Made by a program: the position numbers and the translations under genes. From NCBI RefSeq assembly GCF_000425505.1, contig NZ_AUDO01000015.1, forward strand, positions 29,844-93,843: a DNA stretch of 64,000 nucleotides, written 5' to 3'. Numbering within the stretch: the first letter of the stretch is position 1; each line of letters starts with the position of its first letter. Source of the DNA: Flavobacterium frigidarium DSM 17623 (GTDB taxonomy: Bacteria; Bacteroidota; Bacteroidia; Flavobacteriales; Flavobacteriaceae). This document shows positions 26,853 through 38,722 of the stretch, one piece after another. The notes under the pieces were generated by a model. It was not told the DNA's origin, did no database searches, and saw nothing but the letters and a program-made list of their open reading frames with translations.

Positions 26853-26882
26853 AACCAGCAACTTCTTATGTTGTTGCTGGTT
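26853..26882 (+). other. Inverted repeat between tuf and tRNA-Trp
   Basis: Perfect 10-bp arms AACCAGCAAC (26853-26862) and GTTGCTGGTT (26873-26882) around a 10-nt loop. It is followed by TTAATTCT, not a full T-run. It may be a partial terminator or an RNA processing/stability element between the mRNA and tRNA-Trp. Confidence 0.55.
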
Positions 26883-26888
26883 AATTCT

Positions 26889-26959
26889 ACGGGCGTAGTT
26901 CAAGGGTAGAATAGCGGTCTCCAAAACCGTTGATGGGGGTTCGAATCCCTCCGCCCGTG
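26889..26959 (+). tRNA. tRNA-Trp (anticodon CCA)
   Basis: 71 nt cloverleaf. Acceptor stem ACGGGCG/CGCCCGT, anticodon loop CTCCAAA with anticodon CCA, and T-arm GGGGGTTCGAATCCCTC-type. CCA end not encoded. It lies 18 nt before secE. Confidence 0.93.
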
Positions 26960-26976
26960 CAAAAAAATATATCAAA

Positions 26977-27174
26977 ATGGCAAACATAGTTAATTATATA
27001 ACAGAATCATTTGAGGAGTTAAAGTCAAATGTTACTTGGCCTGTTTGGGCTGAGGTACAGCGTCTAACGATTATTGTTGCTATTTTTTCAGTATTATTCT
27101 CCTTGGCAACTTGGGGAGTAGATGAGTTTTTTGCAAAAGCATTAGCTGGATTTTTTAATTGGATAAAAGCTTAA
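26977..27174 (+). CDS. secE: Preprotein translocase subunit SecE
   Basis: 65 residues, the short one-membrane-segment form. The amphipathic lead with the conserved VTWPVWAEVQR (SecE signature, about 19-29) is followed by one transmembrane helix (about 32-52). SecE clamps SecY in the inner-membrane protein channel. It is placed between tRNA-Trp and nusG, the usual order, with nusG starting 8 nt after its stop. Confidence 0.95.
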   Translation: MANIVNYITESFEELKSNVTWPVWAEVQRLTIIVAIFSVLFSLATWGVDEFFAKALAGFFNWIKA

Positions 27175-27182
27175 TTTTTGTG

Positions 27183-27734
27183 ATGACAGATAATAATGTA
27201 AAAAAGTGGTATGTTGTTCGTGCAGTTAGTGGACAAGAGAATAAAGTGAAAGCTTACATAGAAACTGAAATTTCTCGTTTGGAAATGGAAGATTATGTTT
27301 CTCAGGTCTTAGTTCCTACTGAAAAAGTAGTTTCTGTAAAGGATGGTAAAAAATTAGTTAAAGAGAAAGTTTACTTTCCGGGTTATGTGATGATTGAAGC
27401 TAACTTGGTTGGTGAGATCCCCCATATTATTAAATCGATAACTAGTGTTATTGGTTTTTTAGGTGAGACTAAGGGTGGTGAGCCTGTTCCTCTTAGACTT
27501 TCGGAAGTAAATAGAATGTTAGGTAAAGTTGATGAGTTGGCTGTTAATACAGATACTCATGCTATTCCTTTCAACTTAGGTGAAACGATTAAGGTGATTG
27601 ATGGACCTTTTAATGGTTTTAACGGTACGGTTGAAAAAATTAATGATGAAAAGCGTAAACTAGAAGTAATGGTTAAGATTTTCGGAAGAAAAACACCGTT
27701 AGAGTTAAGTTTTATGCAAGTTGAAAAAGTATAA
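27183..27734 (+). CDS. nusG: Transcription termination/antitermination factor NusG
   Basis: 183 residues from ATG 27183; the longer frame from 27159 overlaps secE and lacks family similarity. N-terminal NGN domain starts with KKWYVVRAVSGQENKV and contains VYFPGYVMIEA. The C-terminal KOW domain has VIDGPFNGFNGTVEKI. NusG binds the RNA polymerase clamp, influences pausing, and couples transcription to ribosomes or Rho. Same operon as secE and the ribosomal protein genes. Confidence 0.97.
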   Translation: MTDNNVKKWYVVRAVSGQENKVKAYIETEISRLEMEDYVSQVLVPTEKVVSVKDGKKLVKEKVYFPGYVMIEANLVGEIPHIIKSITSVIGFLGETKGGEPVPLRLSEVNRMLGKVDELAVNTDTHAIPFNLGETIKVIDGPFNGFNGTVEKINDEKRKLEVMVKIFGRKTPLELSFMQVEKV

Positions 27735-27804
27735 TTTTTGTTACATTACCTATAATATCTATTGCAATCGCTTCCAATGATTGTAATATAAAATTTTTAA
27801 AAAA

Positions 27805-28242
27805 ATGGCTAAAGAAATTAGTAAAGTAGTTAAACTACAAGTTAAGGGAGGTGCTGCGAATCCGTCGCCACCGGTTGGACCTGCTTTAGGAGCTGCTGGG
27901 GTTAATATCATGGAGTTCTGTAAGCAGTTCAATGCTAGAACACAAGATAAACCTGGCAAAATATGCCCAGTACAAATTACTGTGTATAAAGACAAATCAT
28001 TTGATTTTGTTATTAAAACTCCTCCTGCGGCCGTTCAGCTATTGGAAGCTGCGAAGCTTAAATCTGGTTCTGGTGAGCCTAATCGTAAAAAAGTAGCTAG
28101 TGTTACTTGGGAACAAATTAGAGCTATTGCTGAAGACAAAATGCCTGACTTAAATGCATTCACTATGGAGTCTGCAATGAGTATGGTTGCTGGAACAGCT
28201 AGATCTATGGGTATAACTGTATCAGGAGACGCTCCTTTTTAA
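27805..28242 (+). CDS. rplK: 50S ribosomal protein uL11
   Basis: 145 residues. The proline-rich N-terminus ([21 protein letters not shown]) and the C-terminal rRNA-binding helix region ending [14 protein letters not shown] are typical of L11. It forms the GTPase-associated centre stalk base with 23S rRNA. It follows nusG by 70 nt; that gap contains a weak hairpin (TTGCAATC/GATTGTAA, about 27760-27785) of uncertain meaning. Confidence 0.97.
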   Translation: MAKEISKVVKLQVKGGAANPSPPVGPALGAAGVNIMEFCKQFNARTQDKPGKICPVQITVYKDKSFDFVIKTPPAAVQLLEAAKLKSGSGEPNRKKVASVTWEQIRAIAEDKMPDLNAFTMESAMSMVAGTARSMGITVSGDAPF

Positions 28243-28256
28243 TTAAGAGAAAGACA

Positions 28257-28946
28257 ATGGCAAAATTGACAAAAAAGCAAAAAGAGGCTGCTTCAAAAAT
28301 TGAAAAGAACAAACTATATTCTCTAAAAGATGCTGCGGCATTAATTAAAGAAGTTTCTTCTGCAAAATTTGATGAGTCTGTTGATATCGCAGTACGTTTG
28401 GGTGTAGATCCAAGAAAAGCGAATCAAATGGTGAGAGGTGTTGTTACATTACCTCACGGAACAGGTAAAGATGTTAAAGTATTAGCATTAGTAACTCCAG
28501 ATAAAGAGGCGGAAGCTAAAGAAGCTGGGGCAGACTATGTAGGTCTTGACGAATATTTACAAAAAATTAAAGACGGTTGGACAGATGTTGATGTAATCAT
28601 CACTATGCCAAGTGTTATGGGTAAATTAGGTCCATTAGGTCGTATTTTAGGACCTAGAGGTTTAATGCCTAACCCTAAGACAGGTACAGTAACTATGGAT
28701 GTTGCTAAAGCTGTTCAAGAGGTTAAAGCTGGTAAAATCGATTTCAAAGTTGATAAAACTGGTATTGTACATGCAGGAATTGGTAAAGTTTCTTTTGGAG
28801 CTGAACAAATTTTTGACAATGCACACGAAATTATTCAAACATTAATCAAACTTAAACCAACTGCTGCTAAAGGAGTATACATTAAAAGTATCTACCTTAC
28901 AAGTACAATGAGTCCTGCTATTGCATTAGACCCAAAAGCAGTATAA
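28257..28946 (+). CDS. rplA: 50S ribosomal protein uL1
   Basis: 229 residues, standard length. Marks include [20 protein letters not shown] near the N-terminus and the domain-II block [21 protein letters not shown]1 binds 23S rRNA at the mobile stalk and in many bacteria represses its own L11-L1 mRNA. It starts 14 nt after rplK. Confidence 0.97.
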   Translation: MAKLTKKQKEAASKIEKNKLYSLKDAAALIKEVSSAKFDESVDIAVRLGVDPRKANQMVRGVVTLPHGTGKDVKVLALVTPDKEAEAKEAGADYVGLDEYLQKIKDGWTDVDVIITMPSVMGKLGPLGRILGPRGLMPNPKTGTVTMDVAKAVQEVKAGKIDFKVDKTGIVHAGIGKVSFGAEQIFDNAHEIIQTLIKLKPTAAKGVYIKSIYLTSTMSPAIALDPKAV

Positions 28947-28968
28947 TTGGTAGTTAATAATTTTTAGT

Positions 28969-29481
28969 ATGACTAGAGAAGAAAAATCAATCGCGATTGA
29001 AAATTTAACTGCACAGTTAGCTGGTACAAATATTGTTTACGTAGCAGATATTTCTGGACTGAATGCAGATACAACATCAAAATTGAGAAGAGCTTGTTTT
29101 AAAGCTGGGATTAAATTAGAAGTTGTTAAGAATACTTTACTTGCGAAAGCAATGGAGGTTTCTGAAAATGAATATGGTGAGTTACCAGAAGTTTTAACTG
29201 GAAACAGTGCAATTTTCATTGCTGATGTTGCGAATGCACCTGGAAAAATCATTAAAGATTTCCGTAAAAAATCGGCTATGCCAATTTTAAAAGGAGCTTA
29301 TGTGAATTCTGAAATTTACATTGGAGACGATCAATTAGATATGTTGTCTACAATTAAATCTAAAGAAGAACTTCTTGGAGAGCTTATTGGATTACTTCAA
29401 TCACCTGCTCAAAGAATCATCGCTGCACTTCAAAACAAATTTGCTGGAGAAGAGCAAGCTGAAACTGAGGAAGCAAAATAA
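28969..29481 (+). CDS. rplJ: 50S ribosomal protein uL10
   Basis: 170 residues. The N-terminal RNA-binding domain has MTREEKSIAIENL and GLNADTTSKLRRACF, and the C-terminal helix that binds L7/L12 dimers is acidic (EEQAETEEAK). It anchors the L7/L12 stalk. It starts 22 nt after rplA, leaving no room for a long L10 leader. Confidence 0.96.
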   Translation: MTREEKSIAIENLTAQLAGTNIVYVADISGLNADTTSKLRRACFKAGIKLEVVKNTLLAKAMEVSENEYGELPEVLTGNSAIFIADVANAPGKIIKDFRKKSAMPILKGAYVNSEIYIGDDQLDMLSTIKSKEELLGELIGLLQSPAQRIIAALQNKFAGEEQAETEEAK

Positions 29482-29567
29482 CAGCCGAGTTTATCTCAAA
29501 TGTTATTACTTACAACGCGCACAATAAACAAAATATATTTTACAAATCATTTTAAACGATAGAAAAA

Positions 29568-29936
29568 ATGGCAGATTTGAAACAATTCGCAGAACAATTA
29601 GTTAACTTAACTGTTAAAGAAGTTAATGAATTAGCAACAATATTAAAAGATGAGTACGGAATCGAACCAGCTGCTGCAGCTGTAGTAGTTTCTGCAGGTG
29701 GTGGAGAAGCTGCTGAAGAAGCTCAAACTGAATTTACAGTTGTATTAAAAGAAGCTGGTGCTTCTAAATTAGCAGTTGTGAAAATGGTAAAAGAACTTAC
29801 AGGTTTAGGTTTGAAAGAAGCTAAAGATGTAGTTGATAGCGCACCATCTAATGTTAAAGAAGGTGTTTCTAAAGAAGAGGCTGAAGGTCTTAAAAAATCA
29901 TTAGAAGAAGCTGGAGCTGTAGTTGAACTTAAATAG
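29568..29936 (+). CDS. rplL: 50S ribosomal protein bL12
   Basis: 122 residues. N-terminal dimerisation domain (about 1-30), Ala/Gly-rich hinge ([19 protein letters not shown]) and the C-terminal domain with [24 protein letters not shown]. It recruits translational GTPases. It follows rplJ by 86 nt and is followed by a strong hairpin that may set the ratio of rplL to rpoB. Confidence 0.97.
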   Translation: MADLKQFAEQLVNLTVKEVNELATILKDEYGIEPAAAAVVVSAGGGEAAEEAQTEFTVVLKEAGASKLAVVKMVKELTGLGLKEAKDVVDSAPSNVKEGVSKEEAEGLKKSLEEAGAVVELK

Positions 29937-29958
29937 TTTAACTTAGTTTAAAGAATAA

Positions 29959-30004
29959 GGTTTAGGTCTTGAGTTTTACCACTCAAAGACCTAAACCATT
30001 TTTC
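29959..30004 (+). terminator. Hairpin/attenuator between rplL and rpoB
   Basis: GGTTTAGGTC-TTGAG pairs with CTCAA-AGACCTAAACC, followed by ATTTTTC. It is a good but not maximal terminator lying inside the presumed operon, like the attenuator known between rplL and rpoB in enterobacteria. Confidence 0.7.
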
Positions 30005-30196
30005 GTATAACAAAAGTCTAGAATTTTATAGCTTTTGTGTTTATATTTTACCCCATTACGAGGAAAAAAAATTAACAGATAATAAGAAAGTAGTTATCCT
30101 AAATTGATTTTTAAAGATGTAATGGTTGTGAAATTTAGTAAGGGCGAAATAAACCTTGCAAAAAAATTACTTTTATAATCAAAATTTTGTCCATTG

Positions 30197-33100
30197 ATGA
30201 TTACAAATCAGACTGAAAGATTGAATTTTGCCTCTACAAAAAATATCCCGAACTATCCAGATTTTCTAGATGTTCAGGTTAAATCTTTTCAAGATTTTTT
30301 TCAATTAGAAACTAAATCTGATGAAAGAGGCAATGAAGGACTTTATAATACCTTCATGGAGAATTTTCCAATTACAGATACAAGAAATAATTTTGTATTG
30401 GAATTTTTAGACTATTTCGTAGATCCACCACGTTACACAATCCAAGAGTGTATCGAAAGAGGTTTAACACACAGTGTGCCTTTAAAAGCTAGATTAAAAC
30501 TTTATTGTACAGATCCAGAGCATGAAGACTTTGAAACGATTGTTCAAGATGTATATCTTGGTACAATTCCCTACATGACGCCAAGCGGAACATTTGTTAT
30601 AAATGGAGCTGAACGTGTAGTTGTTTCTCAGTTGCACAGATCTCCAGGGGTTTTCTTTGGTCAGTCTTTTCACGCTAACGGAACAAAATTATACTCTGCT
30701 AGAGTAATTCCTTTCAAGGGTTCTTGGATTGAATTTTCTACAGATATTAATAGCGTAATGTATGCTTACATCGACAGAAAGAAAAAATTACCTGTTACAA
30801 CTTTATTCCGTGCTATTGGATTCGAAAGAGATAAGGATATCCTTGAAATCTTTGACCTTGCTGAAGAAATTAAAGTTTCTAAAACAGGACTAAAAAAATA
30901 TATCGGTAGAAAATTAGCTGCTCGTGTATTAAATACATGGCATGAAGATTTCGTAGATGAAGATACTGGTGAAGTAGTTTCTATCGAACGTAACGAGATA
31001 ATCCTTGATCGTGATACAATTATCGATAAAGATAATGTAGAAGAAATCATTGATTCTAACGTAAAATCTATTTTGTTACATAAAGAAGATGCTAATCAAG
31101 CTGATTATGCAATCATTCATAATACGTTACAAAAAGATCCAACAAACTCTGAAAAAGAAGCTGTTGAGCATATCTACAGACAATTGCGTAACGCAGAACC
31201 GCCTGATGAAGAAACTGCTCGTGGTATTATTGATAAATTATTCTTCTCTGACCAACGTTACAACTTAGGTGAAGTAGGTCGTTATAGAATGAATAAAAAG
31301 TTACAGTTAGATATCCCAATGGAAAAGCAAGTGCTTACCAAAGAAGATATCATAACTATCGTTAAGTATTTAATTGAGTTAATTAACGCGAAAGCAGATA
31401 TTGATGATATTGACCACTTATCAAACCGTCGTGTTAGAACAGTTGGGGAACAATTGTCTCAACAATTCGGTGTTGGTCTAGCTCGTATGGCTAGGACTAT
31501 TAGAGAGCGTATGAATGTTAGAGATAACGAGGTGTTTACACCAATAGATTTGATTAATGCTAAGACATTATCATCTGTTATTAACTCTTTCTTTGGTACT
31601 AATCAGTTGTCTCAATTTATGGATCAAACGAATCCATTAGCTGAGATTACGCACAAGAGAAGATTATCTGCGCTAGGACCAGGAGGTCTTTCAAGAGAAA
31701 GAGCTGGATTTGAGGTTCGTGACGTTCACTATACGCATTACGGACGTTTATGTCCTATTGAAACACCAGAGGGACCAAACATTGGTTTGATTTCATCTCT
31801 TGGAGTTTATGCTAAGGTAAACGGAATGGGATTCATTGAAACTCCTTACCGTAAAGTAACTGAAGGTGTTGTTGATTTAGAATCAACTCCTATTTACTTA
31901 AGTGCAGAAGAAGAAGAAGGTATGTTAATCGCTCAGGCGAATATCGAAATGGACAATTCAGGTAAAATCATCGCTGAAAACGTAATTGCACGTCAAGAAG
32001 GTGATTTCCCAGTTATTGATCCTGTAAAAGTTGATTATACAGATGTTGCACCTAATCAAATTGCTTCAATTTCTGCTTCATTAATTCCTTTCTTGGAACA
32101 TGATGATGCGAATAGAGCCTTGATGGGATCTAACATGATGCGTCAGGCCGTACCATTAATTCGTCCTGAAGCACCTATCGTTGGAACTGGATTAGAGCGT
32201 CAAGTAGCTTCTGACTCTAGAGTATTGATAAATGCTGAAGGAGACGGAACTGTTGAATACGTAGATGCAAATATTATTACTATCAAGTACGATCGTTCTG
32301 AAGAAGAAAGAATGGTTAGTTTTGATACTGATGAGAAAACATACAACTTAATTAAATTTAGAAAAACGAATCAAGGAACAAGTATTAACCTTAAACCTAT
32401 CGTAAGAAAAGGGGATAGAGTTATTCTTGGTCAAGTTTTATCTGAAGGGTACGCAACTCAAAACGGTGAACTTGCTTTAGGTCGTAACTTGAAAGTGGCT
32501 TTTATGCCATGGAAAGGATATAACTTTGAGGATGCAATCGTAATTTCTGAGAAGGTTGTTCGTGATGATATTTTTACTTCTATTCACGTGGATGATTATT
32601 CACTTGAAGTTAGAGATACAAAATTAGGTAACGAGGAACTTACAAATGATATTCCTAACGTTTCTGAAGAGGCTACAAAAGACTTAGATGAAAACGGTAT
32701 GATTAGAATTGGTGCCGAGGTTAAACCTGGTGATATTCTTATCGGAAAAATAACACCAAAAGGAGAATCAGATCCTACTCCAGAAGAGAAATTGCTTCGT
32801 GCAATCTTTGGGGATAAAGCAGGTGATGTAAAAGATGCTTCATTGAAAGCGTCTCCATCTTTACATGGTGTAGTTCTTGATAAAAAATTATTCGCGAGAG
32901 CGGTAAAAGATAAACGTAAACGTACGCAAGACAAAGATGCTTTGGGTGCTTTAGAAATGGAATTCGAAACTAAATTTGTTGAATTAAAAGACAAATTAGT
33001 AGAGAAACTTTTCTTAATCGTTAACGGAAAAACATCTCAAGGTGTAATGAATGATTTGGGTGAGGAAGTTTTACCAAAAGGTAAAAAATACACTCAAAAA

Positions 33101-34009
33101 ATGCTTTATGCTGTTGAAGATTTTGCTCACTTAAGCAAAGGACAATGGGTAGCAGACGATGCGACTAATAAAATGGTGAATGAATTAATTCATAACTATA
33201 AAATTAAGTTGAATGACTTGCAAGGTTCTTTACGTAGAGAGAAGTTCACGATTACTGTAGGTGATGAATTACCAGCAGGAATTTTGAAATTAGCAAAAGT
33301 TTATATCGCTAAGAAACGTAAGTTGAAAGTAGGGGATAAAATGGCTGGACGTCACGGTAACAAAGGTATTGTTGCTCGTATTGTTCGTCATGAAGATATG
33401 CCTTTCCTTGAAGACGGAACACCAGTTGATATTGTGTTGAATCCACTTGGGGTACCTTCACGTATGAACATTGGTCAAATTTATGAGACGGTATTAGGAT
33501 GGGCTGGAATGAACTTGGGTAGAAAATTTGCTACTCCAATTTTTGATGGTGCTTCTCTTGACCAAATAAATGAATTGACTGATGAAGCTGGAGTACCACG
33601 TTTTGGACATACACATCTTTATGATGGTGGTACTGGAGAACGTTTTCATCAAGCAGCAACTGTAGGTGTGATCTATATGTTAAAATTAGGACACATGGTT
33701 GATGACAAGATGCACGCACGTTCTATCGGACCATACTCGTTGATTACACAACAACCACTTGGAGGTAAAGCTCAATTTGGAGGTCAGCGTTTTGGAGAGA
33801 TGGAGGTTTGGGCACTTGAGGCTTATGGAGCTTCTAGTACACTTCGCGAAATCTTAACAGTTAAATCTGATGATGTTATTGGTAGAGCTAAAACTTACGA
33901 AGCTATCGTAAAAGGTGAATCTATGCCAGAACCAGGATTACCTGAATCATTCAATGTATTAATGCACGAATTGAAAGGTCTTGGATTAGATATTAGGTTA
34001 GAAGAATAA
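30197..34009 (+). CDS. rpoB: DNA-directed RNA polymerase subunit beta
   Basis: 1270 residues from ATG 30197; a TTG one codon earlier is less likely. The rifampicin region is clear ([23 protein letters not shown]), with the usual Asp, His and Ser at the main resistance positions, so it looks rifampicin-sensitive at those sites. Other marks: [16 protein letters not shown], the [10 protein letters not shown] block, and the C-terminal [17 protein letters not shown] that contacts beta'. It is the catalytic partner of RpoC. A 257-nt spacer with an attenuator precedes it and a 308-nt spacer separates it from rpoC. Confidence 0.98.
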   Translation: MITNQTERLNFASTKNIPNYPDFLDVQVKSFQDFFQLETKSDERGNEGLYNTFMENFPITDTRNNFVLEFLDYFVDPPRYTIQECIERGLTHSVPLKARLKLYCTDPEHEDFETIVQDVYLGTIPYMTPSGTFVINGAERVVVSQLHRSPGVFFGQSFHANGTKLYSARVIPFKGSWIEFSTDINSVMYAYIDRKKKLPVTTLFRAIGFERDKDILEIFDLAEEIKVSKTGLKKYIGRKLAARVLNTWHEDFVDEDTGEVVSIERNEIILDRDTIIDKDNVEEIIDSNVKSILLHKEDANQADYAIIHNTLQKDPTNSEKEAVEHIYRQLRNAEPPDEETARGIIDKLFFSDQRYNLGEVGRYRMNKKLQLDIPMEKQVLTKEDIITIVKYLIELINAKADIDDIDHLSNRRVRTVGEQLSQQFGVGLARMARTIRERMNVRDNEVFTPIDLINAKTLSSVINSFFGTNQLSQFMDQTNPLAEITHKRRLSALGPGGLSRERAGFEVRDVHYTHYGRLCPIETPEGPNIGLISSLGVYAKVNGMGFIETPYRKVTEGVVDLESTPIYLSAEEEEGMLIAQANIEMDNSGKIIAENVIARQEGDFPVIDPVKVDYTDVAPNQIASISASLIPFLEHDDANRALMGSNMMRQAVPLIRPEAPIVGTGLERQVASDSRVLINAEGDGTVEYVDANIITIKYDRSEEERMVSFDTDEKTYNLIKFRKTNQGTSINLKPIVRKGDRVILGQVLSEGYATQNGELALGRNLKVAFMPWKGYNFEDAIVISEKVVRDDIFTSIHVDDYSLEVRDTKLGNEELTNDIPNVSEEATKDLDENGMIRIGAEVKPGDILIGKITPKGESDPTPEEKLLRAIFGDKAGDVKDASLKASPSLHGVVLDKKLFARAVKDKRKRTQDKDALGALEMEFETKFVELKDKLVEKLFLIVNGKTSQGVMNDLGEEVLPKGKKYTQKMLYAVEDFAHLSKGQWVADDATNKMVNELIHNYKIKLNDLQGSLRREKFTITVGDELPAGILKLAKVYIAKKRKLKVGDKMAGRHGNKGIVARIVRHEDMPFLEDGTPVDIVLNPLGVPSRMNIGQIYETVLGWAGMNLGRKFATPIFDGASLDQINELTDEAGVPRFGHTHLYDGGTGERFHQAATVGVIYMLKLGHMVDDKMHARSIGPYSLITQQPLGGKAQFGGQRFGEMEVWALEAYGASSTLREILTVKSDDVIGRAKTYEAIVKGESMPEPGLPESFNVLMHELKGLGLDIRLEE

Positions 34010-34317
34010 AAAAGTTATCAGTGACAGTCTCAGTATTCAGCTTATGTTGTTTACTGAGACTGAAGCTGTTTATGATAAATAAAGTTTTTAAGATTTATAC
34101 CCGTAAATCGTTCCGATTTTTTAAAGACAGTGTGTTTTTAATTAGCACTTCAAATTACAATTTGGAGTTTAGAGAAGTAAGCCGCGGTAATGTTGAGTCG
34201 AAAGTATGAAAGTTCAAAAGTTTACAAATCTCAAGAGATTTTGAAAATTTAAGGATTTTACCCTTAGACTAGAACGAGAATCAATTTTCAATTGCTAATA
34301 AATCAATAGTAAAAACT
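34010..34317. other. rpoB-rpoC spacer with two hairpins
   Basis: 308 nt without a convincing gene. A perfect 11-bp inverted repeat, CAGTCTCAGTA (34025-34035) and TACTGAGACTG (34052-34062), lacks a T-run and could be a processing stem. A short AAATCG/CGATTT hairpin followed by T (34105-34122) looks like a weak terminator. A 62-codon GTG frame at 34021-34209 overlaps the first stem and has no recognisable features. Confidence 0.6.
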
Positions 34318-37300
34318 ATGATGAATAATAGAAATAATAATAATAAAGATAAGAATCCTGTAAAAAGGTTTAACAAAATATCAATTGGTTTAGCTTCTCC
34401 AGAATCTATCTTGAAAGAGTCTAGAGGTGAGGTTTTAAAACCAGAGACAATTAATTACCGTACTCACAAACCAGAGCGTGACGGTCTTTTTTGTGAAAGA
34501 ATATTTGGACCTGTTAAGGATTTTGAATGTGCTTGTGGAAAGTACAAAAGAATTCGTTACAAAGGAATTATCTGTGACCGTTGTGGTGTTGAAGTTACTG
34601 AGAAAAAAGTACGTAGAGATAGAGTAGGTCACATCAATCTTGTTGTGCCAATTGCTCATATTTGGTATTTCCGTTCTCTTCCTAATAAAATTGGTTATAT
34701 TTTAGGTCTTCCATCTAAGAAATTAGATATGATCATATACTACGAGAGATACGTGGTAATTCAAGCAGGTATTGCTAAAAATGCTGAAGGTGAATCTGTT
34801 CAAAGATTAGATTTCTTAACTGAAGAAGAATATTTGAATATCTTGGATACACTTCCAGCTGATAATCAATATTTAGATGATTTTGATCCTAATAAATTTG
34901 TTGCCAAAATGGGAGCAGAGTGTATTATGGACTTGTTAGCACGTATTGACCTTGATGAATTATCTTATCAATTGCGTCATTCAGCTAATAACGAAACGTC
35001 TAAACAACGTAAAACTGAAGCATTAAAAAGATTACAAGTTGTTGAGTCTTTCCGTGAGTCTAACTTAAACCGTGAAAATCGTCCTGAGTGGATGATTATG
35101 AAAGTGGTTCCAGTTATTCCACCAGAATTACGTCCGCTTGTACCACTTGATGGAGGTCGTTTTGCAACTTCAGATTTAAATGATTTATACCGTCGTGTAA
35201 TCATTCGTAACAACCGTTTGAAAAGATTAATGGAGATCAAAGCTCCAGAAGTTATCTTGAGAAACGAGAAACGTATGTTGCAAGAATCTGTAGATTCATT
35301 ATTTGATAATACTCGTAAAGCATCTGCTGTTAAAACAGAATCAAACAGACCATTAAAATCATTATCTGATTCCCTTAAAGGTAAGCAAGGACGTTTCCGT
35401 CAAAACTTACTTGGAAAGCGTGTGGATTATTCTGCTCGTTCGGTAATTGTTGTTGGACCTGAATTGAAATTGTTCGAATGTGGTATCCCTAAAGATATGG
35501 CAGCCGAATTATACAAGCCTTTTGTTATCCGTAAATTGATAGAAAGAGGAATTGTAAAAACTGTAAAGTCAGCTAAGAAAATAATAGACAAGAAAGAGCC
35601 TGTAGTTTGGGATATCCTTGAAAACGTAATTAAAGGTCACCCTATATTATTGAATAGAGCCCCTACTTTGCACAGACTTGGTATTCAAGCATTCCAACCA
35701 AAATTAATTGAAGGTAAAGCAATCCAATTGCACCCTTTAGTTTGTACGGCATTTAATGCGGATTTTGATGGGGATCAAATGGCAGTTCACTTGCCATTAG
35801 GACCAGAAGCTATTCTTGAGGCACAATTATTAATGTTGGCTTCGCACAATATCTTAAACCCTGCAAATGGTGCTCCAATTACGGTACCATCTCAGGATAT
35901 GGTCTTGGGTCTATATTATATGACCAAAGAGAGATTGTCTACTCCTGAAAAGAAAATTTTAGGTCAAGATCTAGTTTTCTATTCTGCAGAGGAAACAAAT
36001 ATTGCATTAAATGAAGGAAGGTTAGAATTGAATGCTCGTGTGAAAATTAGAGCAAAAGATTTTAATGATGCTGGAGAATTAGTGTACAAAATTATTGAAA
36101 CTACTGCCGGACGTGTATTATTTAATGAAGTAGTACCTGAAGCAGCTGGATATATCAATGATGTATTGACTAAGAAAAATCTTAGAGATATTATCGGTCA
36201 CGTTTTGAATTCAACAAGTGTTCCTGAAACGGCAGCCTTCTTGGATAATATGAAAGACATGGGGTATAAATTTGCCTTCAGAGGGGGACTATCTTTCTCA
36301 TTAGGTGATATTAGAATTCCAGATCAAAAACCACAATTAATTGCAGATGCTAGAGAGCAAGTTGAAGGTATCTCTGCAAATTATAACATGGGTCTTATTA
36401 CAAATAACGAACGTTACAACCAAGTTATTGATGTATGGACATCTGCAAATGCGCAATTGACTGAGTTAGCAATGAAAAACATTAGAGAAGACCAACAAGG
36501 TTTCAACTCGGTGTACATGATGCTTGACTCTGGGGCGAGGGGTTCTAAGGAACAAATTCGTCAGTTAACTGGTATGCGTGGATTGATGGCTAAGCCTAAA
36601 AAGTCGACTGCTGGTGGTGGAGAGATTATCGAGAATCCAATTCTTTCTAACTTTAAGGAAGGTCTTTCAATTCTTGAGTATTTCATTTCTACTCACGGTG
36701 CGCGTAAAGGTCTTGCGGATACTGCCTTGAAAACGGCGGATGCAGGATATTTAACTAGAAGATTGCATGACGTTTCTCAAGATGTTATTGTTAACATCGA
36801 AGATTGTGGAACATTAAGAGGTGTTGAAGTATCAGCATTGAAAAAGAATGAAGAAATTGTTGAATCATTAGGAGAAAGAATCTTAGGACGTGTTGTTTTA
36901 CAAGACGTAATTAATCCTTTAACTAATGAAGTTCTTATCGAATCTGGACAACAAGTTACTGAGGCAATAATGAAACGTATCGAAGCTTCTCCAATTGAAG
37001 GAGTTGAAGTTCGTTCACCATTGACTTGTGAGGCTGTTAAAGGAATTTGTGCTAAATGTTACGGTCGTAACTTAGCTACTGGTAAGATGACACAAAGAGG
37101 TGAAGCAGTTGGTGTAATTGCAGCACAATCTATTGGAGAACCAGGTACACAATTAACATTACGTACTTTCCACGTTGGAGGGGTTGCGGGTGGTATATCT
37201 GAAGAATCTAGCATTGTAACTAAATTTAATGGTAAATTAGAGATCGAAGATCTTAAAACTGTTAAAGGTGAAGACAATGATGGTAACGCAGTAGATATTG

Positions 37301-38631
37301 TAGTTTCACGTTCTACTGAATTAAAATTAATCGATGAGAAAACTGGTATTCTATTAAACACACATAATATTCCTTACGGATCTAGTATTTTTGTGAAAGA
37401 TGGTCAATCTGTTGGTAAAGGTGATATTATCTGTAAATGGGATCCATATAATGGAGTTATTGTTTCAGAATTCACTGGTAAAATCGCTTACGAAGATTTA
37501 GAGCAAGGTCAATCATTCATGGTTGAAATTGATGAACAAACTGGTTTCCAAGAAAAAGTAATTTCTGAAGCTAGAAATAAAAAATTAATTCCAACTTTAT
37601 TGGTTTACGGTAAAGATGACGAATTGATTCGTTCTTATAACTTACCTGTTGGAGCCCACTTAATGGTTGAAAACGGTGAGAAGATTAAGGCTGGTAAAGT
37701 CTTAGTTAAAATCCCACGTCGCTCTTCTAAATCAGGAGATATTACTGGAGGTTTACCTAGAATTACAGAGCTTTTAGAAGCGCGTAATCCTTCGAATCCA
37801 GCAGTGGTTTCTGAAATTGATGGAGTAGTTTCTTTTGGTAAAATTAAAAGAGGTAACCGTGAGATTATTATCGAATCTAAGTTTGGTGAGATTAAGAAAT
37901 ACCTAGTTAAATTATCAAGTCAAATTCTTGTTCAAGAAAATGACTTTGTAAGAGCGGGTGTTCCTTTATCTGATGGAGCAATTACTCCAGAAGATATCTT
38001 GAGAATTAAAGGGCCAGCAGCTGTACAACAGTACTTGGTTAATGAAATTCAAGAGGTTTACCGTCTTCAAGGGGTGAAAATTAACGACAAGCACTTTGAG
38101 GTAGTAATACGTCAGATGATGCGTAAAGTTAGAGTTCAAGATCCAGGAGATACATTATTCTTAGAGGATCAACTGATTCATACTAAAGACTTTATCTTTC
38201 AAAATGATAAACTTTACGGTATGAAAGTTGTTGAAGATGCGGGGGATTCTGCTAACTTGAAAGAGGGGCAAATCGTAACACCTCGTGAATTGCGTGATGA
38301 AAATTCATTATTGAAACGTAACGATCAAAATATCGTTGTGGCTCGTGATGTAATCACTGCAACTGGTACTCCAGTATTACAAGGTATCACAAGAGCATCT
38401 TTACAAACTAAATCATTCATCTCTGCTGCTTCTTTCCAAGAAACAACTAAAGTATTGAACGAAGCTGCAGTAGCAGGTAAAATCGATTACTTAGAAGGAT
38501 TGAAAGAAAATGTTATTGTAGGACATAGAATTCCTGCAGGAACTGGTATGAGAGAATATGATAATGCAATTGTAGGTTCGAAAGAGGATTACAATGACAT
38601 GATGGCTAATAAAGAAGAATATATTTACTAA
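34318..38631 (+). CDS. rpoC: DNA-directed RNA polymerase subunit beta'
   Basis: 1437 residues (a second ATG follows immediately at 34321). Zinc site 1 is in [13 protein letters not shown]...CDRCG near the N-terminus. The catalytic Mg loop is [12 protein letters not shown]. The bridge-helix/trigger-loop region includes [22 protein letters not shown]. The second zinc site includes [13 protein letters not shown]. An N-terminal Asn-rich stretch ([11 protein letters not shown]) precedes the conserved start. It ends the tRNA-tuf-rpo operon, followed by a terminator-like hairpin at 38657. Confidence 0.98.
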   Translation: MMNNRNNNNKDKNPVKRFNKISIGLASPESILKESRGEVLKPETINYRTHKPERDGLFCERIFGPVKDFECACGKYKRIRYKGIICDRCGVEVTEKKVRRDRVGHINLVVPIAHIWYFRSLPNKIGYILGLPSKKLDMIIYYERYVVIQAGIAKNAEGESVQRLDFLTEEEYLNILDTLPADNQYLDDFDPNKFVAKMGAECIMDLLARIDLDELSYQLRHSANNETSKQRKTEALKRLQVVESFRESNLNRENRPEWMIMKVVPVIPPELRPLVPLDGGRFATSDLNDLYRRVIIRNNRLKRLMEIKAPEVILRNEKRMLQESVDSLFDNTRKASAVKTESNRPLKSLSDSLKGKQGRFRQNLLGKRVDYSARSVIVVGPELKLFECGIPKDMAAELYKPFVIRKLIERGIVKTVKSAKKIIDKKEPVVWDILENVIKGHPILLNRAPTLHRLGIQAFQPKLIEGKAIQLHPLVCTAFNADFDGDQMAVHLPLGPEAILEAQLLMLASHNILNPANGAPITVPSQDMVLGLYYMTKERLSTPEKKILGQDLVFYSAEETNIALNEGRLELNARVKIRAKDFNDAGELVYKIIETTAGRVLFNEVVPEAAGYINDVLTKKNLRDIIGHVLNSTSVPETAAFLDNMKDMGYKFAFRGGLSFSLGDIRIPDQKPQLIADAREQVEGISANYNMGLITNNERYNQVIDVWTSANAQLTELAMKNIREDQQGFNSVYMMLDSGARGSKEQIRQLTGMRGLMAKPKKSTAGGGEIIENPILSNFKEGLSILEYFISTHGARKGLADTALKTADAGYLTRRLHDVSQDVIVNIEDCGTLRGVEVSALKKNEEIVESLGERILGRVVLQDVINPLTNEVLIESGQQVTEAIMKRIEASPIEGVEVRSPLTCEAVKGICAKCYGRNLATGKMTQRGEAVGVIAAQSIGEPGTQLTLRTFHVGGVAGGISEESSIVTKFNGKLEIEDLKTVKGEDNDGNAVDIVVSRSTELKLIDEKTGILLNTHNIPYGSSIFVKDGQSVGKGDIICKWDPYNGVIVSEFTGKIAYEDLEQGQSFMVEIDEQTGFQEKVISEARNKKLIPTLLVYGKDDELIRSYNLPVGAHLMVENGEKIKAGKVLVKIPRRSSKSGDITGGLPRITELLEARNPSNPAVVSEIDGVVSFGKIKRGNREIIIESKFGEIKKYLVKLSSQILVQENDFVRAGVPLSDGAITPEDILRIKGPAAVQQYLVNEIQEVYRLQGVKINDKHFEVVIRQMMRKVRVQDPGDTLFLEDQLIHTKDFIFQNDKLYGMKVVEDAGDSANLKEGQIVTPRELRDENSLLKRNDQNIVVARDVITATGTPVLQGITRASLQTKSFISAASFQETTKVLNEAAVAGKIDYLEGLKENVIVGHRIPAGTGMREYDNAIVGSKEDYNDMMANKEEYIY

Positions 38632-38656
38632 CTTTAGTAATAAGTCCATAGTAATT

Positions 38657-38686
38657 AGTGATTAGTCTTATGGCTAATCACTTTTT
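38657..38686 (+). terminator. Terminator between rpoC and the DUF3467 gene
   Basis: AGTGATTAG and CTAATCACT stem with an 8-nt loop and a T5 tail. Confidence 0.75.
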
Positions 38687-38722
38687 GCTATAATTTAGTT
38701 GCTAATCCTTACTACTTAAATC

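Noticed and set aside
30766..31050. Minus-strand frames inside rpoB, rpoC, tuf, acn and both susC genes
   Set aside because: They mirror codon bias of the real genes on the other strand; none has a signal, domain or own promoter.
34021..34209. 62-codon GTG reading frame in the rpoB-rpoC spacer
   Set aside because: It begins inside an inverted repeat, has a rare start codon and shows no recognisable domain, so it is more likely chance.
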